This document shows positions 1-9,355 of a DNA stretch of 64,000 nucleotides, piece after piece; the stretch's first letter is position 1; every line of letters starts with the position of its first letter. A model generated the notes under the pieces. The model did no database searches and was not told the DNA's origin. It worked only from the letters and a program-made list of their open reading frames with translations. A program made the position numbers and the translations under genes. The DNA is from Undaria pinnatifida. Its lineage: Eukaryota; Sar; Phaeophyceae; Laminariales; Alariaceae. The DNA lies in the NCBI GenBank assembly GCA_012845835.1, contig JABAKD010000025.1:1515001-1579000 (forward strand). The letters run 5' to 3'.

Positions 1-122
1 TCGATGAAAATCGACGAGCAGTGGGATTGCTGAACCCTATACGCGATAAAAATTGGAGGCAAGAATCGGGGGGAAGACGGGACGACACCTGTGACCACGG
101 ATTGTCCAGAAGCTGGGAAATT
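1..122 (-). repeat. Repeat R3, copy 1 (minus strand, cut by window edge)
   Basis: The reverse complement matches about 13302-13418 and 32813-32930. The shared block runs from a 'CCAGCTTCTGGAC' motif to a 'GGGTTCAGCAATCCCAC' motif. It has no coding capacity. Three copies in both orientations indicate an interspersed element of unknown class. Confidence 0.7.
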
Positions 123-243
123 CGATTGAAAGGGGAGAAAAAAAAAAAAAAATGGTAGTGCAGAGTGTGGTACGTGGTATGGGTGTGTAGGCGTGTGGGT
201 GTGTTTGATGGTGGGATGAGCGATGCGACGGGTTAAAAAAACA

Positions 244-392
244 CGTGTTGAACTTTTTCGACTGAGTTTTCGACTGTAGGATCAAGTCGAAAAAGTCGTG
301 TTTTTCGACTGGTGGATCCGCCAGTCGGAATTATTATTCTTAGTCGAAAAAAGTTGAGTCGAAAAAGCCTTTTTTTGACTGACAAATCCGAC
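244..392. repeat. Clustered TTTTTCGACT / AGTCGAAAAA motifs
   Basis: The 10-mer TTTTTCGACT and its reverse complement AGTCGAAAAA alternate within 150 bp. A palindromic core (CTGGTGGATCCGCCAG) lies near 319-334. The arrangement can form hairpins. No gene is visible in the first 1.4 kb. Confidence 0.6.
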
Positions 393-423
393 TATATAAA
401 AAATGCCAGAAGTAAGTGGCCTT

Positions 424-649
424 AGACCAACTATTCTGGGAAATATTTTCATCAATTATTTCTCTCTTTAACAGGGGATCTCTGACGCCAAATATGAAAA
501 CCATCCACTACAATGGGACCGGAAGTCATCGTTATAATAGACCAACTCTTATGGGAAATATTTACGGATTTATTTCTCTCTTTATCAACAGCGATCTCCG
601 ACGCAAAAAATAAAAACCATCTACAATGGGACCATAAATCATCGTTATT
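424..649 (+). repeat. Diverged 113-bp tandem duplication
   Basis: The segment starting 'AGACCAACTATTCTGGGAAA' at 424 recurs at 537 as 'AGACCAACTCTTATGGGAAA'. Both run through a 'TTATTTCTCTCTTTA' core to 'ATGGGACC'. There is no coding signal. Confidence 0.7.
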
Positions 650-934
650 TTGTTATTTCTGGGTTCAGAAATAATCGAGGCCAGAAATCAGCAGACCTGG
701 TGCTTTCTGAGCCCAAAAATAACAGCTCTTCCAACCTCTCAGAACTGGGATGTTTTTGCTTTTTGATCCTACCTCGTACCAAATATCACATGTCACCACT
801 GCCTACTCTGTACTATTAATATGATACCTGTCTGCTGTGCACGTCGTCCATCACCCACAAAAAACCACAAATACACATACGACAGCACACCGCGCTTGTT
901 GAGTGTGAGACAGAGCTTCGTCCTCACACAAACG

Positions 935-1055
935 TGACAGCAGCTGCAGCACCACCACCATGAAAACCACCACACTGCAGCAGCCCAGCAGCACCACAGC
1001 AGCAGCACCGCAGCGCCACAGCAGCACTACAGCGGCATAGACAGCAGCAGAGGCG
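935..1055. repeat. Imperfect CAG/CCA triplet-rich tract
   Basis: Interrupted CAG, CCA and CAC triplets. Open frames across it give only Cys/Ala/Gln-rich low-complexity peptides, so no gene is called. The flanks (650-934 and 1056-1437) show no recognisable gene. Confidence 0.65.
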
Positions 1056-1437
1056 GTGGTGACCTAACGTCGCGGGCAACAGTGTACGTGCCAGCTTTTC
1101 AACAATAAAGAAAGGCAAACGGCAAAACAAGACCTACCAATTCAACATAAAACCACTTTCCAAAGATGAGAAGCCATAGACTAGTCCAATGGACACCCCT
1201 TATTTCTTTTTTCTGATGCAGTTATTTCTGCAGCCTCAAAACTACAAAAATAATGGCCAGAAAAATCGCTCAGAGAATCACATACAGAGGATGATAGAGC
1301 ACCAATTTGTTTTTGTCCGCCATACCGGCACGCAACTGGCATCCTTCGGTTAAGTACCACTATTAATGGTACGAGTATCCTTATTATATACACTAGACTA
1401 ATACGCTATCCTTATTATATATTCTAGTGGGTAAAAA

Positions 1438-2290
1438 TGTTATTTGCGACACCGGTGTCGCAAAGAAGCCCCTTATTTGCGACACCACGCTGCGTTGGCG
1501 GCAGATACCCCAGACTGTCTCCAAACTACCTGGGGTGTGTCGGCATGGCGTAAGGCTACCATTGAAGCTATCGCTCAGTCAGCCAAAACGGGCCAGTACT
1601 CGAGGAGATATGTGGTATCTTGGGGCAACCGACCAATGTTCAGACCGTGTCGCAAATAAGCTATGTGCAACACGGTGTCGCAAATAAGGGGCTTATTTGC
1701 GACACCACGCTGTGTTCTCGGCAGACAACTCAGATTGACTCCTAACTACCTGGGGCGTGTCGGCATGACATGAGGCTACCATTGAAGCTATCACTCGGCC
1801 AAAACGGGCCAGTACTCGAGCAGATATGTGATATCTTGGGGCAACCGACCAAAGTTCAGACCGTGTCGCAAATAAGCAGTTTTACGACACGGTGTCGCAA
1901 ATAAGCCCCTTGTTTGCGATACCCCGCTGTGTTCTCGGCAGACATCTCAGATTGATTCCTAACTACCAAGGGTGTGTTGGCATGGCGTAAGGCTGCCATT
2001 GAAGCTATCGCGCAGCCAAGACGGGCCAGTACTCGAGGAGGTATGTGGTATCTTAGGGCAACCGAAAAATGTTCACACCGTGTCGCAAATAAGGTATTTG
2101 CGACACCGCGCTTCGTTCGCGGCAGACAACTCAGATTGACTCCTAACTACCGAGGATATGTCGGCATGGCGTAAGGCTACCACTGAAGCTATCACTCAGT
2201 CAAAACTGGCCAGTACTCGAGGAGATATGTAGTATCTTGGTGCAACCGCAAAAAGTCCAGAATGGTTGCGAACATAAGCAAGCCTGTTTT
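1438..2290 (+). repeat. Four-copy tandem array with palindromic unit borders
   Basis: Four units start at about 1472, 1692, 1909 and 2095, giving spacings of 220, 217 and 186 bp. Each holds the same core ('GTGTCGGCATG', 'AAGGCTACC', 'GCCAGTACTCGAG', 'TGTGGTATCTT') and is bordered by CTTATTTGCGACACC and its reverse complement. Between units 1 and 2 these borders face each other as a 15-bp stem with a 3-nt loop. The array looks like a MITE-like unit with inverted termini that became a small satellite. Short ORFs inside it follow the DNA repeat and are not called. Confidence 0.8.
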
Positions 2291-2684
2291 ACGACATCGC
2301 ACGACGCTCGTGGCGCGCGCCCCGCTTAGACCAGGACTACGACGGAAGTGTCAGCGTGAGGTGCGGCTACCAAATCGCCCGAATTCCACGAGTAGACAGT
2401 AGGCAGGTGAGCACGTGAGCACAGCCTACACATGCACAAGAGCATTGTAGCTAAGCTTACCTATTAGTCCAATAGTTATGCGTCATGTACGCTGTAGTAC
2501 GGCTTTTTTCCCGACAAAATCGCACCTGTTGTAGCACCAGCAGCAGTACGACTACTCAGTATCCCTAATCTATTTTTGTCCTACACCAACCTGGTACTAA
2601 TATTAATAGGGCCTTATTAATAGTTATTGGTAGGGCCATATTACCCTTATATAATACGCTAACGCCGTGGTAGTGGCGTTAAAA

Positions 2685-2780
2685 CGCGCGATCAGAGTAC
2701 TATATCGCCCGCAGCTTGCAAAGATGAGTTTCGACGAAATCTCCGATCTCACCAAGCTGGAGCATGACATTAGTATCTGA
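2685..2780 (+). repeat. R1 fragment with start-codon motif
   Basis: Residual copy of the R1 tail: 'GCGCGATC', 'AGCTTGCAAAGATGAG', then an ATG at 2724 opening a short frame that begins MSFDEISDLT. Fuller R1 copies have MSFDEIFDLTAGV here. The preceding 2291-2684 holds nothing I can identify. Confidence 0.6.
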
Positions 2781-2911
2781 AATAAGTACTAGCTGTATTA
2801 AGAGTAACATTTACATGATAACTAATAATATTCTGTATACGTACTCCTCCTGATATTAATGCGCGGGGGAGAAAAAACAAAAAACAAAGTAAACCGCCTA
2901 CTATACATATG
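2763..2911 (+). repeat. R2-type flank, left half of the retroelement's target site
   Basis: Aligns with 26821-26968 (shared 'TTAAGAGTAACAT', 'GATAACTAATAATA', 'AATAAACCGCCT'-type blocks, ending CATATG). The homology continues on the other side of the 2912-8842 element at 8843, so the retroelement split one R2-family copy. Confidence 0.8.
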
Positions 2912-3083
2912 TTTGCACTTTGCTTTCGAAGTTGTATTATATTAATGCGCAACCCCCCGCCCGGAGAGGGGGGTTGGAGATGGGAATACCCCGGGGCTGC
3001 CCCGCCGGCAACCCCACGCTAACATCCGTATGCACGTGTCAACTCCCAACCCAACTGGCGACATCGAACTCTCGACGCCAGCC
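2912..3083 (-). repeat. B2, 3' terminal split direct repeat
   Basis: 172 bp nearly identical to B1 at 3835-4006. Both run from TTTGCACTTTGCTTTCGAAG to TCTCGACGCCAGCC. It forms the element's minus-strand 3' terminus directly at the CATATG target flank. Confidence 0.85.
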
Positions 3084-3622
3084 AACAACCAACGACGAAC
3101 AATCGTTGGCAACTCGAAGAAGACATACGAGGCAACCGCCTATAACGTGCAGCATTTAAAAAAACGTACACACGCGTGTAATAAATATGCTATAAAATAT
3201 GCACGCCTGCACACACCATGCACATTAAACAAATGCACTTACTTGCCAATATACGGATTATTCCCCTCTCCCACACTTTCAGATTGCGCACTAAATCCGA
3301 GCCGATGCACTGCCACAACGTTCGCTGTTAACTATCAACATAATATCTGCGTAAAACAGTCATACGTAACCCCACCGCACGGAGGGATACTCAGATATTA
3401 CACATGCTGAAAAAAAAAACACAACAACGAACACCCCTTGCACCACGCTATAACACTGATGCGGCTAGCACCCACCGCAAACCTGCGCAATCTACGAACC
3501 CACGTCGCATCTTCAGCGAAAACGGGTACGTTTACCAAAACAGTAACAAACACGCGCAACGTTACTGCGACCGATTAACTCCCCCTCCACTGACTCCCTC
3601 AAAAGCACGGGCGGGTGGGTGG
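3084..3622. other. Spacer between A2 and B2
   Basis: About 540 bp belonging to the retroelement but outside the repeats. A weak plus-strand frame at 3030-3410 starts inside B2 and resembles no family, so I do not call it. In some split-repeat elements this position carries an ORF, but none is recognisable here. Confidence 0.5.
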
Positions 3623-3832
3623 GAACTTAAAGTAGTCTGTATCACACCTTGGACCTGTAAGCTCTGACTCTGCTCCCCTACGCGCTCCGCGTGCAGGTCG
3701 TCGCCTACACAGCTGGGCCAGGTGTGCCCAATGCTATTGCTCATACGACTATGAATTACCGCATTGATATGATTGGTAAAACTTCTTACGTACGTAAAAA
3801 ACCCATATTTTCTCATACTTCGATGATATTCT
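3623..3832 (-). repeat. A2, internal copy of the 5' terminal repeat
   Basis: 210 bp matching A1 (8631-8840), from 'AACTTAAA.TAGT' through 'ATCACACCTTGGACCTGTAA' to 'TCATACTTCGAT.ATATTCT'. It abuts B1 with only two bases between, the junction expected in split direct repeats. Confidence 0.85.
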
Positions 3833-3834
3833 TC

Positions 3835-4006
3835 TTTGCACTTTGCTTTCGAAGTTGCATTATATTTATGCGCATCCCCCCGCCTGGAGAGGGGGGTTGG
3901 AGATGGGAATACCCCGGGGCTGCTCCGCCGGCAACCCCACGCTAACATCCGTATACTCAAGTCAACTCCCAACCCAACTGGCGACATCGAACTCTCGACG
4001 CCAGCC
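3835..4006 (-). repeat. B1, internal copy of the 3' terminal repeat
   Basis: 172-bp direct repeat of B2, next to A2. Between it and the recombinase remnant (4007-4127) is a short C-rich untranslated stretch with no other feature. Confidence 0.85.
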
Positions 4007-4127
4007 TCCAGCACAAACTGGTAGTTGACCCGTATTACGAATGTAGTCCCAACCCCCCCGCCCCCCCCTACCCTCGAGCCGTAGAGTGCACACGGGATAA
4101 CACACTTCTTTGTAATTCCGCGTTTGC

Positions 4128-4797
4128 CTAACTAGTCAACGCCCATAGGCCCTCAAGCTGCAACAACGCCGGTGTTGCACCCCCTGCCGACAAGTGCGTT
4201 GCGCCTCCAATCCTCAGGGAGTGCAAGGCGTACTCCTCCGCACGCACACTCGCCAACGCAACCACTTTCCGCAAAGCTACCGTCGCTTGATGTTGTGTCC
4301 ACATGGACCATCTGCCATTACCAACGCCACACGCAACCAAGGGGGCCGAAGAGGGAAGAAACAAGTAACAAGATATCAATTCGATCATTAGATCGACGGC
4401 GCCGCCACCTTCCCCCACGCACATCGACGGACCCTTTCGCACATGCGTGACAACCGCCCCTTTCCGCAGTTGGTCACCCTTCGACCCGCGAAACCGAACC
4501 TCAACATGATCCGCGGTTGACCACTGCGCAACAGTAAGCTGAATATTTCCGCGAAAGAAGGCAACATCAGCACGCCGCAAACAATAAGTCTCGTGAACTC
4601 GTAACCGGGTTTCCGCGAACATTTCTGACGCGCGAGTCAAGAGACAGAACGAAGCTCACAGGGCCGGCCACAAAACACGACCCCCGGCACGCCACGTGGG
4701 GATCAGCTTCTCGCCCGCGAGCAGCATATCCCACGGAAAGCACGCATATTAACGAGGGCGGAAGCGCGATCCCAGCGTGAGATACCGTCCGCGGCAA
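4128..4797 (-). pseudogene. Tyrosine recombinase remnant of the retroelement
   Basis: Two overlapping minus-strand frames (4567-4797 and 4128-4640) give the C-terminal part of a DIRS/Ngaro-type tyrosine recombinase. This enzyme would integrate a circular cDNA without a target duplication. Visible motifs are an FRGSKGDQLRKG segment (arginine-lysine region) and HSLRIGGATHL carrying the HxxR box, followed by 'LEGLW', which matches the W-containing box III region. A stop comes right after this (ALTS-stop), before any catalytic tyrosine, so the nucleophile is missing. The frame break near 4570-4640 is a second lesion. It follows the RNase H end directly, as in Ngaro-like elements. Confidence 0.8.
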
Positions 4798-5911
4798 CGT
4801 TAAAAATACCCCCTACGTGTTTCGCGTCAAAGTGCCAACCAGAGGACAATTTAAGCACATCAAGGAGGCCCATCAACGCGCCCGATCTCGGCTCCTTCCC
4901 GCCTCGACAACGCCGCACCCACTCTACGGCTGCTTCGTTGTCGCCACGCCACAACACGCAGTCCCCCAACGCGACCGGGCGCTCGGCGCACGGAGATACG
5001 ACGACCCACGGGGAGACGACCATACCTAGCAGTTCGAGGACGTTAATCGATACATCGTTCTCGCCTGCAACTGACTTGCTCCACCCGCAAAATCGAGATC
5101 GTTTCCCGGCGTCAATATCGAACCTCCAGTACATCCCAGTTTCAAGGCAGAAACCCCCGACAGCGGTTTTGGATGCATCCGAAAACAGAGTACGTTGAGA
5201 GGGGTGCTCAATCAAGTGATACATTGGAGCCGGCAAGGTTCCTCCGCGCGCGTCCAATCCCTCCTCAATAAACCACCGCCCAAACTCGAAATTCCCTTGA
5301 AACTCGGGTCCCAAGACGAGGCGCCGCCCGAGGTTGGCCGTACGAAAACCAAGATCAGCCCCGGCAAATATGCGCGGCATACCCACCGAAGCCAACAAAC
5401 GGTTCACGAAAAACCGCCCCGGGCACACAGCAAACGAGACATGTATAAGGAAGCCAACGAGCTGCGACACCTGCCTCGCTGAAGCAGATGTACGAGACGA
5501 GGGCCACTCCGCAAGGAGATTTAGCAGCTTGAGGCGCTTGTGGGACGGCAACGTAACCGTAAGCGCCTCCGTGCCAATGATCCAACCCAGCACCTCCAGT
5601 TGCGTGTCGCAGTCAGTGATTTTTCTGGCGGACAGGAGGGGCGGATCAGAGACACCACGTTCGCCCAACAAGCGAAAATGGTCCGATGCCAGCGACTGGA
5701 CAGCGCGCAAACAACGGCGACCGTCCGGCCACCATTGCAACTCGACGACAATGCCATCGTCTACGTAATACCTCACAAAGAAGTAGTTCCCGGCGTTGCC
5801 ACCAGAGCCAGAAACAGGCCCACAATCACCCGGGATAAAGACAACTGGAGCCCCCCGCGGCAGAGAAATTCCGACGTGCGCGACGGCAGCAGCCCCTTTT
5901 TTGGGAAACAT
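4703..5911 (-). pseudogene. Reverse transcriptase C-terminal part plus RNase H
   Basis: 402-residue frame. The RT palm motif YYVDDG is at residues 48-53 and a thumb-like LxxWPSSR region follows. RNase H comes after: 'LFSDASK' with Asp245, 'NVLELLGM' with Glu293, 'RGDNEAAVEWV' with Asp324, and 'HVGGIFNVAADGISRW' with His366 and Asp375. All four RNase H carboxylates are in place, so this half was under constraint until recently. The N-terminus is artificial: the frame starts in the second (downstream) copy of a 577-bp tandem duplication, so the fingers domain is encoded in other frames upstream. In the element this enzyme copies RNA into DNA and degrades the template. It is followed within ~100 bp by the recombinase. 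Confidence 0.85.
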
Positions 5912-6497
5912 CTGCGCCTTGAAAACCGAAATCAGATCCGGCAGATATGCGCGGCATACCCACCGAAGCCAACAAACGGTTCACGAAAAACCGCCCCGGG
6001 CACACAGCAAACGAGACATGTATAAGGAAGCCAACGAGCTGCGACACCTGCCTCGCTGAAGCAGATGTACGAGACGAGGGCCATTCCGCAAGGAGATGTT
6101 GCAGCTTGAGGCGTTTATGGGACGGCAACATAACCGTAAGCGCCTCCGTGTCAATGATCCAACCCAACACCTCCAGTTTCGTGTCCCAGTCAGTGATTTT
6201 TCTGGCGGACAGGAGGGGCGGATCAGAGACACCACGTTCGCCCAACAAGCGAAAATGGTCCGATGTCAGCGACTGGACAGCGCGCAAACAACGGCGACCG
6301 TTCGGCCACCATTGCAACTCGACGACAATGCCATCGTCTACGTAATACCTCACAAAGAAGTAGTTCCCGGCGTTTCCACCAGAGCCAGAAACAGGCCCAC
6401 AATCACCGGGGATAGAGACAACTGGAGCCCCCCGCGGCGGGGAAATTCCGACGTGCGCGACGGCAGCAGCCCCTTTTTTGGGAAACATCTGCGCCTT
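5344..6497 (-). repeat. 577-bp tandem duplication inside the RT gene
   Basis: Segments 5344-5920 and 5921-6497 are near-identical direct copies, each including the YVDD-coding stretch. The period is not a multiple of three, so the duplication both repeats the catalytic core and shifts the frame. It is internal to the element and was not part of the ancestral gene. Confidence 0.9.
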
Positions 6498-6957
6498 GAA
6501 ACATAGAATGCGTGTGAGCATGCTCGAGCGCGCATGCCATCAACCCCCAAAACCCCGGGCTATTACGCCACCAAAATTGCAGGCGTAAATCCACGACGAC
6601 GCCATCTTCGAACACGTAACCAAAAGCCGGCGCACCTGCCGGGTAAACCAAAACCCGTCGAAACACATATTTGACGTCCACACGGCACAAGAGGATTCGA
6701 GCACTACTACCGTGGGTCTGCCTCAAAAGCATCACCCGTGGTAAAACCTCACGAAGCACATAGCCGAGCTCGGACGGCGGCGCGGAATCGAAATCCGTGT
6801 CACCGTTAACACTGGTCCGACCCCCCGCGCGCGCAAACGTGAGATCGTAAATAATCCGAAATTTGGGTTCGAGAACGACGCTAAGCGGTAAAATACGAAG
6901 CCTCAAATTTCGCCAGCGAAAACAGTGAGGGGCCGATTGTGGACGTGAGTAGGGCAA
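5826..6957 (-). pseudogene. Reverse transcriptase N-terminal part and first copy of the catalytic core
   Basis: Frame 6403-6957 carries the fingers/palm start: 'KFRIIYDLT' (the 'RxIxDL' motif), 'CRVDVKYVFRRV' (the first catalytic Asp context), and 'FGYVFEDGVVVDLRLQFWW'. Frame 5826-6521 continues with the first YYVDDG core. The two overlap in different phases, so at least one frameshift separates them. With 4703-5911 they make one ancestral RT-RNase H. Which of the two core copies is original cannot be told here. Confidence 0.8.
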
Positions 6958-7534
6958 CGCCGCCCTGACACTGTCCCAATAGGGGGGACTTTACCGAGGC
7001 GAGATGACCGAGGCTCGCGGAGCCTTGCTCGGCCATCGACTGCACCACAACCGCCCGAGCATCCAACCAAGCGTCGACCGCAACAAATCGCAAGGCACCC
7101 GAACGTACGCCATCAAACGCCCCTTGTTCACGCAGCAAGTCAGCCGGAAACTCACGCACACGCACACAAGAAATCGCACTTTTCTCGCCAAAGGGGACCG
7201 AGCCCGGAACCACCGCCACGCGAGCACAGCCCACACCCCCATCGCCAGCCAAAGCTACCAACGCACGCCCACGCAGCCCCCCTCCTACACCTTGGGTGGC
7301 CGGCCAGGCACCCGCTCTCCCGCTGGCCCCCGGCGCCGTCACCGCTCTACTAACGGCAAGCTCAGCAGCCGCCGCCCCCAGGTGTTGGCCCAACCGACAG
7401 GAAGGGACCGTGTTCTCATCCAGAACCAGCGCCGCCACTACCACCCCCGGACCCACCGCGGGGCTCTGAGCGCGGCACCAACGCCCGCGACCCACCAGCC
7501 GGCGCCGCCGAACTGCCACTGTCGCGAAGAGCAT
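6881..7534 (-). pseudogene. Region between gag and RT of the retroelement
   Basis: A 217-residue Ala/Gly/Val-rich frame lies directly downstream of the gag-like ORF and overlaps the start of the RT frame. I do not recognise a domain. By position it should be the gag-pol linker or the N-terminal part of pol. Composition alone would not establish it as coding; the element context is the main support. Confidence 0.45.
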
Positions 7535-8604
7535 CAGGTGAAGTGGCGTCGGCCGGGGGAGCCGAATGCAAGAATTTGCAGTTGGAGACGAAGATCGTCG
7601 TTCACCATCTTGCTCATGACAGCCCGCGCCGCGGAGCCAGAGAGCAGGATAATATTGCTAAGGGTGTGCCGGCGTAGGTCGGCAGACGCTGTCGTGAAGG
7701 CGGCATCGATCGTTGCCACCCTCTCCCGGCAATGGCGGTCGCCGTCGCTGTTGAGATAAAACCCAACAGACAGGACCGCCACAAGAGCCTGGCGCAAGAA
7801 ATCGAGGTGGTCAGCGACCATCAGCAGGTGGTCGACCATCCCTTCCGCGCGCGGCCCGTACGCACGAACGTCAAAGTCACTGATCGCGCGGAGCTGGGTA
7901 GCCACTGCCGTCGTGACGTTGACGGCCTCGCCTACGAAGGACTGGATATCCGCTGCCGAGTCGCCAATGTTGGGAGGTATGCGCCCGCGGAGCACCGAAT
8001 GTTTTCTGGACGCCATCTTTTTCCATAGCGCAGTGTCGTCAGTTAACTGCGACCTTTGGACGTGGCGCTCCCTCGCGTCCCCACTGTCCCGCGGGGCCGG
8101 CTGCCGATCGGCAAAGTTGTCTATGAACTGCTGGAGCATGGCCTCGACGTGCTCGGTTTTAGACGCGCCACCAGCCACCGCATCCTGCAGGGTTTCAAAG
8201 GAGGCAAGCAGTTGATCCATCGTCGACTTGAGGCGGAACACGTCTCCGTCTATCCGAGCAAACTCGCCAGACACCTGCCCTTGCCAGTGCAGCACTTCAG
8301 CCGATGTTACCCCCGCAGCCTCGGACACAGCGGGACTGGGGCTGAGCAAAGATGGTGCCGCGGTGGCAGACGCAGCAGTAGCAGCGGCCGAAGCGGCTGC
8401 GACACGGCGACCTTCAAACTCAGCTTGCACAGCAGCCAGAGCTTCGGCACGGCGTTTGTCGACCCCAGCTTGCACAGCGGCGACAGCAGCATGAGCCTCG
8501 ACTCGCGCAGCAGCCGAGGCGGCCTGATTAGGACCGCGTACAGCAGCAGCCACGAGAGCTTCAGCCTCCGGTGACTTGCACTCCTCCATCGTCGGGGAGT
8601 GCAC
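7534..8604 (-). CDS. Gag-like protein of the tyrosine-recombinase retroelement
   Basis: 356-residue open frame, first ORF after A1 (27 bp downstream of it), the normal place for gag. Residues ~15-100 are Ala/Glu/Arg-rich and probably form a coiled coil. Residues ~110-200 continue with heptad-like spacing ('LHWQGQVSGEFARIDGD', 'MDQLLASFETLQ'). The C-terminal third is mixed alpha-helical ('QLRAISDFDVRAYGPRAEG', 'VMSKMVNDDLRLQLQI'). No CCHC zinc knuckle is seen. Role inferred from position: RNA binding and particle assembly in the cytoplasm. The ATG at 8604 is the first in frame and the frame is unbroken, unlike the rest of the element. Confidence 0.7.
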   Translation of the reverse strand: MHSPTMEECKSPEAEALVAAAVRGPNQAASAAARVEAHAAVAAVQAGVDKRRAEALAAVQAEFEGRRVAAASAAATAASATAAPSLLSPSPAVSEAAGVTSAEVLHWQGQVSGEFARIDGDVFRLKSTMDQLLASFETLQDAVAGGASKTEHVEAMLQQFIDNFADRQPAPRDSGDARERHVQRSQLTDDTALWKKMASRKHSVLRGRIPPNIGDSAADIQSFVGEAVNVTTAVATQLRAISDFDVRAYGPRAEGMVDHLLMVADHLDFLRQALVAVLSVGFYLNSDGDRHCRERVATIDAAFTTASADLRRHTLSNIILLSGSAARAVMSKMVNDDLRLQLQILAFGSPGRRHFT

Positions 8605-8630
8605 GAACTTAAACTAGCCTTAAACTAGTC

Positions 8631-8840
8631 TAACTTAAACTAGTATGTATCACACCTTGGACCTGTAAGCTCTGACTCTAATCCCCTACGCGCTCCGCGT
8701 GCAGGTCGTCGCCTACACAGCTGGGCCAGGTGTGCCCAATGCTATCGCTGATACGACTATGAATTACCGCATTGATCTGATTGGTCAAACTTCTTACGTG
8801 CGTACAAAACCCATATTTTCTCATACTTCGATAATATTCT
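8631..8840 (-). repeat. A1, 5' terminal split direct repeat
   Basis: 210-bp partner of A2 (3623-3832), at the minus-strand 5' end. The extra GC at 8841-8842 is element sequence judged from the empty site; the corresponding A2/B1 junction has TC. It probably contains the promoter, by analogy. Confidence 0.85.
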
Positions 8841-8842
8841 GC

Positions 8843-9035
8843 ATAGAGCAGTAAATAGTGGAAACTTCAGTAACAAATTTATAAAAAATATATTCTATGG
8901 TGTTATAACTAGCTCAAAATTCCCCACATAATAAAGTAAAAATACCAACACTTATCATTATAGTGGACAAAAAACAGGACCCCTCCCAACAAGAACTCAA
9001 CCATATAGAGTAGTCTAGACTACGTAGTAGTATTG
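8843..9035 (+). repeat. R2 family, right half of the split target copy
   Basis: Starts ATAGAGCAGTA and matches 26969 onward ('CTCAAAATTCCCCAC', 'AATACCAACACTTA', 'AGGACCCCTCCCAA'). It continues the homology interrupted by the retroelement. Confidence 0.8.
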
Positions 9036-9245
9036 ACTATTCGATGTCACAGCTAGAGTGTATTTTCATTTTTTATCATGATAGCTACACTACTGTTGTG
9101 GTTGCAAGGGGAGTCGCCGACCTATATCCTTAATGAGGACACGCAACCAGTAATACGTGCGATCGGAGTATCACGCACAGCTTGCAAAGATGAGTGTCGA
9201 CAAAATATTCGATCTCACAGCTGGAGTGTATTTCAATTTTTATGG
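9036..9245 (+). repeat. R1 repeat nested in R2
   Basis: Contains the R1 signature: 'GGGGAGTCGCCGACCTATAT', 'AATGAGGACAC', 'GCGATCGGAGTATCAC', and an ATG at 9190 opening MSVDKIFDLTAGVYF. The paralogous R2 copy near 27130 lacks this block, so R1 was inserted into R2 here. Confidence 0.75.
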
Positions 9246-9355
9246 AGTAATATATTACAAGTACCAACAACGCAGCCTTGCAAACATGAGTCATGACCTG
9301 AAATTCGTCGAACTCACGGCTGACGTCCTTGAAATATTTTGATAATAAATACATT
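9246..9355 (+). repeat. R2 tail with start-codon motif
   Basis: 'TATTACAAGTACCAACAACG' is followed by an ATG at 9286 opening MSHDLKFVELTADVLEIF and then a stop. The same tail occurs at 20885-20993, 26640-26720 and 27135-27240. Confidence 0.75.

Larger units (their letters stand above)
2912..8842 (-). mobile_element. Split-direct-repeat tyrosine-recombinase retrotransposon (Ngaro/PAT-like), degenerate
   Basis: On the minus strand the order is A1 (8840-8631), gag-like ORF, RT, RNase H, tyrosine recombinase, B1 (4006-3835), A2 (3832-3623), a ~540-bp spacer, and B2 (3083-2912). A1 and A2 are both 210 bp; B1 and B2 are both 172 bp; all point the same way. This A1-B1A2-B2 layout is the hallmark of Ngaro and PAT groups. 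No DNA methyltransferase domain fits between RNase H and recombinase, which favours Ngaro-like. The paralogous unoccupied site at 26968/26969 places the ends at 2912 and 8842 with no target duplication, as expected for recombinase-mediated insertion. Frameshifts, a 577-bp RT duplication and a truncated recombinase make this copy inactive. Confidence 0.88.

Noticed and set aside
1427-2174. Four related ORFs as a small gene family
   Set aside because: The frames track the tandem DNA repeat, differ in phase and contain no family motif.
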